DNA of 64,000 nt from positions 803,501-867,500 of the forward strand of contig BROG01000007.1 of the NCBI GenBank assembly GCA_030159075.1, given 5' to 3'. Position numbers and translations under genes: made by a program. The notes under the pieces are model-generated. The model saw only the letters and a list, made by a program, of their open reading frames with translations. It had not been told where the DNA came from and did not search any database. The stretch comes from Atrina japonica (taxonomy: Eukaryota > Mollusca > Bivalvia > Pterioida > Pinnidae). The first letter of the stretch is position 1; each line of letters starts with the position of its first letter. Below, piece after piece: positions 59,530-64,000 of this stretch.

Positions 59530-62500
59530 AAAATTCTGAAGAATATATATTCTTCAGAATTTTGACTTATCACCCTGTATGAAAATATCCATTAATTTAA
59601 AGACATTCTTTCACAAAAATCCAGAAAATTTTTATATGCAATTTTTTTTTATTTTTTTTTTTTTTATGTTCAATATTTCTATTAACTGAGAATACATCTA
59701 TATATTGCATTGTTTTGATTAATACAATCTAACACCACTATGGGGGAGGGGTGGCAAAATCTCAACCGTAGTGCACAAAATTTTGTTTGCCCATGACAAG
59801 ACATGGACAAACAAAATTTTGTACACTATTGAGATTTCGCCATCCCTCCCTGAAAGTGATGTTTGACTGTTTTTCTTTCTTGTTGAAACGGTACAAAAGA
59901 ACGACCATCTTTGTTTATGAACAAATGACCAATTTATGTTAATAATGTACTTCCTGCATTTCTGGAATGGGCTTCTCTTGCCTTATAGGATAAAATTATA
60001 TTTTCCCTGTCATCTAAATACACAGACAAATCAATTTCAAGTTAGAGAAAAAGAATTCCGAGTAAAGACACACAGGGATTTAGAAGAGTTGTGTTTGAGT
60101 GTCTCTTATATAATCAGGGTCCGAAGTCACCAAATTTACTCAGTACTCGAGCTCACCTAACTTTTCATGATTTCAGGTAAATTCAGACAAAATTTATTCT
60201 GTAACTGGACATGTGTGTATATTGACAGCATACAATTGTAAATAATGATACAAATTATTGCTCATTGAAGAAAACTTCAGAAATATTCAAAAATTGATTG
60301 AGTACGTACTCAAATTTTGAGTACCGTACTCAACACATTTATTCATTTTTTACACGAAAATCATAAATGTGACACAAAAATTTATATGTGAACGATGAAA
60401 AACAATAATATGTTTCCTAATCACTCAAACCCAAAAGTTTTACCACCGATTATATAGTCAAAATGATGAAATTAAAGTTGAGCTTGAGTACTGAGTAAAT
60501 TTGGCGACTTCGGGCCCTGTAGATAAAGTACAGTCTGAAAAATGTCACAAACTACAGGCTTCGTTAATCACATTGTTTTGAAAGTAAAATGTAATAATCT
60601 TTCATTTGTCAAGTAATTAACAAAAAACACAAACGTACAAAATTTTTACCCAACACACTACAAGGATATAGATTGTTGTCTATATATCAGTCTCCCACAC
60701 TTCTCATGAAAAGTTTGTTTTGATGAAAACTTAAGAAATTATTACACAATGTTTGGTTCCATGATTTCGATTTTTACAATTTTGACTTTTTTCTGTTTTG
60801 ATAGCTAATAATGATCTCCGTTAGCTAGGTTTTCATGGAAGAGACTTAGATAAAGGCATCAAATACATGTACAAGTGAAATAAAGTCAATAGTCTTTCTT
60901 AATGACTTGACGTTGTTTCGTAACATTTATATGTATAAAATGCTTGGAGAAGTCATGTGAATACATTTATTTTGCTGCTTTTTTTTTTTTCTGGTATTTA
61001 ATGCTGGGGCACTATACACGATTAATCCTTTTATTACATATATATTATGTGTGTATGTATATGCAAATGTATAAACCCAGACAAATTGAGTCCCAGGGGA
61101 ACCATTGACAGAAGAATATCTGGGTTAAAATACATTTAGTCACACACGTCTCTTGATAATTGGATGGATCGTTACAAATCTAAAATTAGTTAAGATGTAA
61201 ACATCCATACACAGACATCCTAGCTGAAAACAAAAAACGAGGAAAATCCCAGGCTAACAGTCAATCAGTGCAGCATTAAATTAACATTGAAGTTTTTGCA
61301 TATGTATCTAGATGTATGATTTATGCCAATCATCTGCGGGCTTTCAATTACACCTGATTCAGTGTAAATCATCTTGGAAAGTAATAACAGGATGTTAGGT
61401 GGTATAGTTGTGGAGGTTTTGGGTCTGAAAGAGTTATTATGTAAAGTTAAACGTTCATGGAGATCAAATATATTGAAATGCATTTGTCTTTTAATGTATT
61501 TCTCTTTTTGAAATACATGTACATTGATCCCATAGGGAGCCTCGGGTAAAAGGGGCAGTGTGTGTGTGTGTGGTGGGGGCTGGTTTTTTAGAAATTTTAG
61601 GGTTAACTAAATGCAGCAATTTTCTAAAATGATTCGTGCTGTGGACGAACACTAATGCGGTGAGGGTTCTTTTACATGTAATGCCTGCTGTGATATGGGA
61701 CCACAGTTTTAAGTTTTATCTGAAAAACTATGATTTGTAACTTATGCTGTAGATATTTCGAATAATTGCTTCTTGTATCATATGTATGACTCGGAACCAG
61801 GAATCAAACCCAGAACCTTCCCTTGTAATTTAGGTACACATGCATATTTTACCACACATGTACGTATTTTACCACATGTGTACGAGGTAGGTTCTTGTTT
61901 TGACAGATTATTTAACCAGAAGTGTTGTTGAAATGGACCAAAACAAATATATATATATATATATAAACCAAAATGATGAATCGGAACAAATTAGCAGTTG
62001 AGAGTTCTCTAACATAAAAAAATTGTGTTTGTTATTGAAACACTTGTGTTAAGATCAACATAATATGCACCACAGTTTAATGGTTTGGATAATTAGCCCA
62101 TGGTAATAAAAAATGGATACCAAAATGACTTTTAAACATCATCAATTTAGCACAGGTTTATATAATATCATGTAGTCAAACTTATCTATAAAGGCCACTC
62201 TCGGGAACAGGCCAAGGTAGCCGTTATAGACAGGTGTTCTTTATATAGAGGTTTCTCCATTATAAAAAAGATAACAAAGGTTATGTTTAAATGGCCTTTG
62301 TAGGCAGGTGTACTTTATACAGAGGTAACATTTAATGCAGGTTTGACTATGACTTAATGTGAAGCAGGTGCCTCCTTGTTAATGATACTATTGTGTCATT
62401 AGAGCCTGATACTTTAGTGATCTGTTTGTTCAGAAGCACGTGAATTTGATCCAAAGTTCAAGTGTTATGGCTACAGAAGTTGATATATTTATTTGTAGAA

Positions 62501-63310
62501 GTCTAGTGTTTTGATATAGGACAATAAATCATGTAAAATAAGAGAAACAGTCTGTTAAGTAGTAGGGATTTTCGCAGCTCAGGAAGATTTTAAGGTCACC
62601 TGAATCACAAAAGTGAGTACTATCGCGATTTGTTACTGATTGCTGTTTTTGGGGGGCATTGGTAATTAACGTACATCACATTTCAGCATTTTGTACATTG
62701 TCACATGTTTTTCATCACTGTTTTAACATTGTATCTTACTCTCTTGCAGTAAATGGAAATCACTCGCCACTTGGAGTTATGAATGGCCGTACACCCTCCC
62801 CCTCATCTCTAGCTAATTCCTCCATAAATCAACAACTCCCTCCAGCTTGCGGGGCCAGACAGCTCAGTAAACTAAAGCGGTTCCTCACAACACTACAACA
62901 GTTTGGTTCAGATATTTCCCCTGACATAGGAGAACGAGTACGAACTCTGGTATTGGGACTTGTGGTAAGTTTAGACTTTGATATTTTAGATAAAAATTGA
63001 GAGAGAGAGTTGTGTTCTGTACTCACTGAGATCAAAGATCAGGGGAGGGGAGGGAGGATATTGTTTTTGGAACAATCCATCAAATAATTTTTTCTCTTCT
63101 CAACCAGATATTGTATGCTGCTTTAAATCAATGAATTATAGGTGACAACACTGACATTCAGCAATATTTGCCTGAGTTATGGGACTTTGAACATCTTAAT
63201 GAAATGGTTAGCTCTCAAGGGTTTAATCGTTTTATAAAATCAGCTTTCATCAGCATCATAAAAAATTATGTTAGTTTGAATTAATGAAAATAATAGACCA
63301 AACATTACAG

Positions 63311-63362
<52 letters not shown>

Positions 63363-64000
63363 CCTCCCTCCCTCCCTCCCAAATTGAAATTTACTGCATA
63401 TTTTTCAGAATTCCCATTTGTCCATAGAAGAATTCCATGCCAAGTTGCAGGAAGCTACAAATTTTCCTCTTCGACCATTTGTGATACCTTTTTTAAAGGT
63501 GAGTGTTATATATTATGTACTGATGATGTGACAATCTATAATCGTAACTTACGTTACATGTGTATTTGCTATTATAACATAATGACTGATCAAAATCATG
63601 GTGTTACTTTTCATTTAAGTGCATATAAAATCCCTTTCCTGGATCAGATTAAAAGCTTTCATGCACGTATCATACTTAAAACTAATTTTATCATGTTGAA
63701 ATTTTGGCAGGAATCATTCAGAGACAGACCTCCACCTATTTGGAAGCGTGCCCTGGTTCTGACCACAAACTAGATTTTCATTTTCATTGGTTTTCAGAAA
63801 ATCTCTGAATTTCTTCTTACACAATTTCCGCAGATTTTTTTTTAAATTACAGATAAAGAAAGAAACTTATCAGATTTTTAGTTTTCAAAAGTAAAAATTG
63901 TTTATTTATTGTTTGTCGTTATCATGGCTTCAATATGATAAGTATTTATAGATTTTTCTATGTTTTTTCTTTTTCTTTTCAGGCCAATTTACCATTATTA
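55006..64000 (+). CDS. CBFA2T: CBFA2T/MTG (ETO, Nervy) family transcriptional corepressor, 5' part of gene, partial at right edge
   Basis: Four in-phase exons join as 55006-55155, 62750-62964, 63409-63498 and 63983-64000 (continuing outside). From the ATG at 55023 the readable product is about 152 residues. It has an N-terminal [10 protein letters not shown] segment, a Ser/Pro/Asn/Gly-rich linker, then the TAFH/NHR1 domain from about [19 protein letters not shown] through ANLPLL. The TAFH segment is nearly identical to vertebrate RUNX1T1/CBFA2T2/CBFA2T3 as I know them. Family members are nuclear scaffolds that bring NCoR/SMRT-HDAC complexes to DNA-bound transcription factors, and TAFH contacts short activation-domain peptides of such factors. 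Introns are 7594, 444 and 484 nt with GTAAGT, GTAAGT and GTGAGT donors. Invertebrates usually carry one member (nervy), so paralogue choice is not meaningful. NHR2 oligomerisation helix, NHR3 and MYND finger are not in the window. Family identity is very secure; the exact translation start is not. Confidence 0.96.
55385..56035. repeat. Degenerate ~40-bp tandem repeat in CBFA2T intron
   Basis: Phrases CCTCTTCTAATTATCTGCCT / CTGTAGTACTTGAAGCC / TTTCACTAAGTGCC alternate, giving ~40-base monomers with a looser ~120-base super-period. It is strongly diverged, so old. It begins about 230 bases after exon A. Confidence 0.8.
56036..57639. other. CBFA2T intron; no gene, one dispersed repeat near 56935-57060
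   Basis: GCGGGGTCCAGGAGCATGCC then CCCATGGAAAAATTTGAATT (57022-57062) is a recognisable phrase of a common invertebrate dispersed repeat. A TA microsatellite lies at 57088-57110. Confidence 0.5.
57640..57830 (+). mobile_element. SINE body and 3' end
   Basis: CCAGATGAGACTTATAACCA, GCATTAGTCCATAGCACAGG, CTGATGACGTCTCCATATTG and AAAATTCTTGGTAGGATGTT match the full copy downstream; the head is decayed. Confidence 0.7.
57835..58078 (-). mobile_element. tRNA-derived SINE head, minus strand
   Basis: Read on the minus strand: GCCTCTGTGGTGAAGTGGTT then AGAGCATTGCACTTT is a box A region. A box B-like GTAGATTTAAACCCTGC follows. It lies head-to-head with the next SINE, about 100 bases apart. The family may differ from the 58178 copy. 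Confidence 0.6.
58178..58458 (+). mobile_element. tRNA-derived SINE, near-intact, with 9-bp target duplication
   Basis: The tRNA-like head starts GCCGGCCTGGCTCAGTCGGT. Box A is TGGCTCAGTCGG at 58187-58198, box B GAGTTCGAGTCC at 58222-58233, both matching pol III consensus. The body contains ACCGAGGTCCCGTGTCACAA and GGCTCAATGGCCGTAAGTGC, and the 3' end is TTCTTGAGTGGGACGTTAAA followed by ACAAACAAACAAAC. TTACATACA flanks it at 58169-58177 and 58459-58467. It is a mobile element, not a tRNA gene: no acceptor stem pairing partner follows box B at the right distance. It resides in the 7.6-kb CBFA2T intron, sense orientation. Confidence 0.93.
58468..59480. other. CBFA2T intron; no gene seen
   Basis: A 116-codon minus-strand frame (58439-58789) partly overlaps the SINE tail, and a 77-codon + frame (58961-59194) lacks splice context. 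Neither is recognisable. Confidence 0.5.
59481..59526. repeat. (CA)n(TA)n microsatellite
   Basis: Short CA run, then about 16 TA units. Confidence 0.95.
59527..59566. repeat. Perfect 40-bp palindrome
   Basis: The arms GTCAAAATTCTGAAGAATAT and ATATTCTTCAGAATTTTGAC are exact reverse complements with no loop, directly after a TA microsatellite. Confidence 0.95.
59731..59863. mobile_element. Hairpin MITE with ~57-bp arms
   Basis: The left arm AACACCACTATGGGGGAGGG / GTGGCAAAATCTCAACCGTA / GTGCACAAAATTTTGTTTG is complementary to the right arm CAAACAAAATTTTGTACACT / ATTGAGATTTCGCCATCCCT / CCCTGAAAGTGATGTTT, around a ~17-base loop. Confidence 0.8.
60115..60519. mobile_element. MITE with ~40-bp TIRs (CAGGGTCCGAAGTCACC)
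   Basis: The left TIR CAGGGTCCGAAGTCACCAAA then TTTACTCAGTACTCGAGCTC; the right TIR GAGCTTGAGTACTGAGTAAA then TTTGGCGACTTCGGGCCCTG. 405 bp. The middle contains a further partial palindrome (GAGTACGTACTCAAATTTTG then AGTACCGTACTC). CAGGG-type ends resemble hAT or CMC-like ends; class not assigned. Confidence 0.85.
60520..61639. other. CBFA2T intron; no gene seen
   Basis: AT-rich; (GT)n tract near 61560. No repeat edges could be defined. Confidence 0.5.
61640..61850 (-). mobile_element. tRNA-derived SINE fragment, minus strand
   Basis: On the minus strand, GGTTCTGGGTTTGATTCCTG (box B-like GGTTTGATTCC) precedes GATACAAGAAGC and body phrases corresponding to ATGGGACCACAGTTTTAAGT and GGTGAGGGTTCTTTTACATG on the plus strand. 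Confidence 0.6.
61851..62170. other. CBFA2T intron; TA microsatellite and spacer
   Basis: Two TACGTATTTTACCACATGTG-like short direct repeats lie near 61845-61885, and a (TA)n tract at 61947-61966. Confidence 0.5.
62172..62354. mobile_element. CAGTCAAACCTGTCTATAAAG-type MITE
   Basis: The left end TAGTCAAACTTATCTATAAA then GGCCACTCTCGGGAACAGGC; the right end TGCAGGTTTGACTATGAC. It is about 400 bases upstream of exon B. Confidence 0.7.
62355..62749. other. CBFA2T intron end before exon B
   Basis: A fragment of the CACCTGAAC repeat lies near 62590. The final bases form the exon B acceptor (TCTTACTCTCTTGCAG). Confidence 0.5.
62750..62964 (+). CDS. CBFA2T: CBFA2T exon B: linker and first half of TAFH (NHR1) domain
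   Basis: The acceptor CTCTTGCAG ends at 62749 and the donor GTAAGT starts at 62965. The exon holds two bases completing a Leu codon, then 71 codons. The first ~28 residues are a Ser/Pro/Asn-rich linker ([19 protein letters not shown]). Then follows [19 protein letters not shown] and on to [11 protein letters not shown], the first helices of the TAFH domain. The exon ends in phase 0 after Val. The sequence [16 protein letters not shown] is a hallmark of the ETO family and also distinguishes it from TAF4, whose TAFH domain is more divergent. A 113-residue open frame that starts upstream of this exon is only read-through of the intron on both sides. Confidence 0.97.
63314..63380. repeat. (CT)n then (CCCT)n microsatellite in short intron before exon C
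   Basis: About 22 CT units are followed by six TCCC units, ending 28 bases before the exon C start. It lies in the region where branch point and pyrimidine tract are expected. Confidence 0.97.
63409..63498 (+). CDS. CBFA2T: CBFA2T exon C: middle of TAFH domain
   Basis: This 90-nt exon starts after TATTTTTCAG (AG at 63407-63408) and ends at a GTGAGT donor at 63499. It holds exactly 30 codons in phase 0-0, [20 protein letters not shown] followed by [10 protein letters not shown], matching the middle helices of the ETO-family TAFH domain (vertebrate [20 protein letters not shown]). Because it is phase 0 and 90 nt, skipping it would keep the frame but remove the centre of the domain. The longer open frame over this position (63384-63773) is in a different frame and is not the gene. 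A long CT/CCCT tract ends 28 nt before the exon. Confidence 0.96.
63499..63982. other. CBFA2T intron between exons C and D
   Basis: A 484-nt intron, GTGAGT...TTTTCAG. No repeat or other gene. A 129-codon frame running through it is in the wrong frame for the gene. Confidence 0.6.
63983..64000 (+). CDS. CBFA2T: CBFA2T exon D: start of next TAFH exon, cut by window end
   Basis: After a TTTTTCTTTTCAG tract (AG at 63981-63982) the last 18 bases read Ala-Asn-Leu-Pro-Leu-Leu in phase 0. This is the expected continuation of the vertebrate sequence (PFLKANLPLLQRE). The exon and gene continue beyond the window. Confidence 0.9.

Noticed and set aside
63384..63773. 129-codon open frame over CBFA2T exon C
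   Set aside because: It is in another frame than the TAFH-coding exon and reads through the GTGAGT donor into the intron.

Overview
The window is nuclear DNA from an animal: AT-rich, intron-dominated and repeat-dense. It has no bacterial operons, CRISPR arrays, rRNA genes or authentic tRNA genes. A mollusc, probably a bivalve, is the best guess. The basis is the mix of tRNA-headed SINEs, short hairpin elements ending in CAGTGGAACCTG-like or TTAACTCATTCACCCC-like repeats, the GTTCACCTGAAC/CAGGTGAGC repeat and abundant CT and TA microsatellites. This placement is inferred from familiarity with such repeats, not from a search.

One gene is secure. On the + strand at the right end are four exons (the last cut by the window end) of a CBFA2T/MTG/ETO/Nervy-family transcriptional corepressor: 55006-55155, 62750-62964, 63409-63498 and 63983-64000+. 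All junctions are in phase with canonical AG/GT sites. The exons encode the MPESP N-terminal segment, a Ser/Pro/Asn-rich linker and most of the TAFH (NHR1) domain. Later domains (NHR2, NHR3, MYND zinc finger) would lie beyond base 64000. The first exon has a strong acceptor and a split codon at its 5' edge, so at least one upstream exon probably exists; none could be identified.

A second, weaker coding signal is a 99-nt exon-like segment at 167-265 (+) with good splice sites and a hydrophobic, membrane-segment-like translation. It may be an internal exon of another gene running in from the left.

The remaining ~54 kb is intergenic or intronic and consists largely of repeats. (1) Hairpin and TIR elements: at least nine copies of a ~90-bp TTAA-bounded palindromic MITE, many CAGTGGAACCTG-type MITEs, four copies or fragments of a ~300-320-bp element with 3-bp TWA/TAG-like duplications, and single MITEs at 16310, 26224, 30502, 59731 and 60115. 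(2) tRNA-derived SINEs, including one nearly intact copy with a 9-bp target duplication inside the CBFA2T intron. (3) At least thirteen unrelated minisatellites with units of 19 to ~55 bp, several nested with mobile elements. (4) CT, TA, CA and TATC microsatellites. Most long open frames in the repeat arrays are artefacts of unit lengths divisible by three or of RE/YI dinucleotide runs.

I see no new protein-coding system. The most interesting structure is the repeated link between mobile elements and tandem arrays: a MITE interior expanded to ~30 copies, a SINE tail expanded to ~6 copies, and TIR elements inserted in two different minisatellites.
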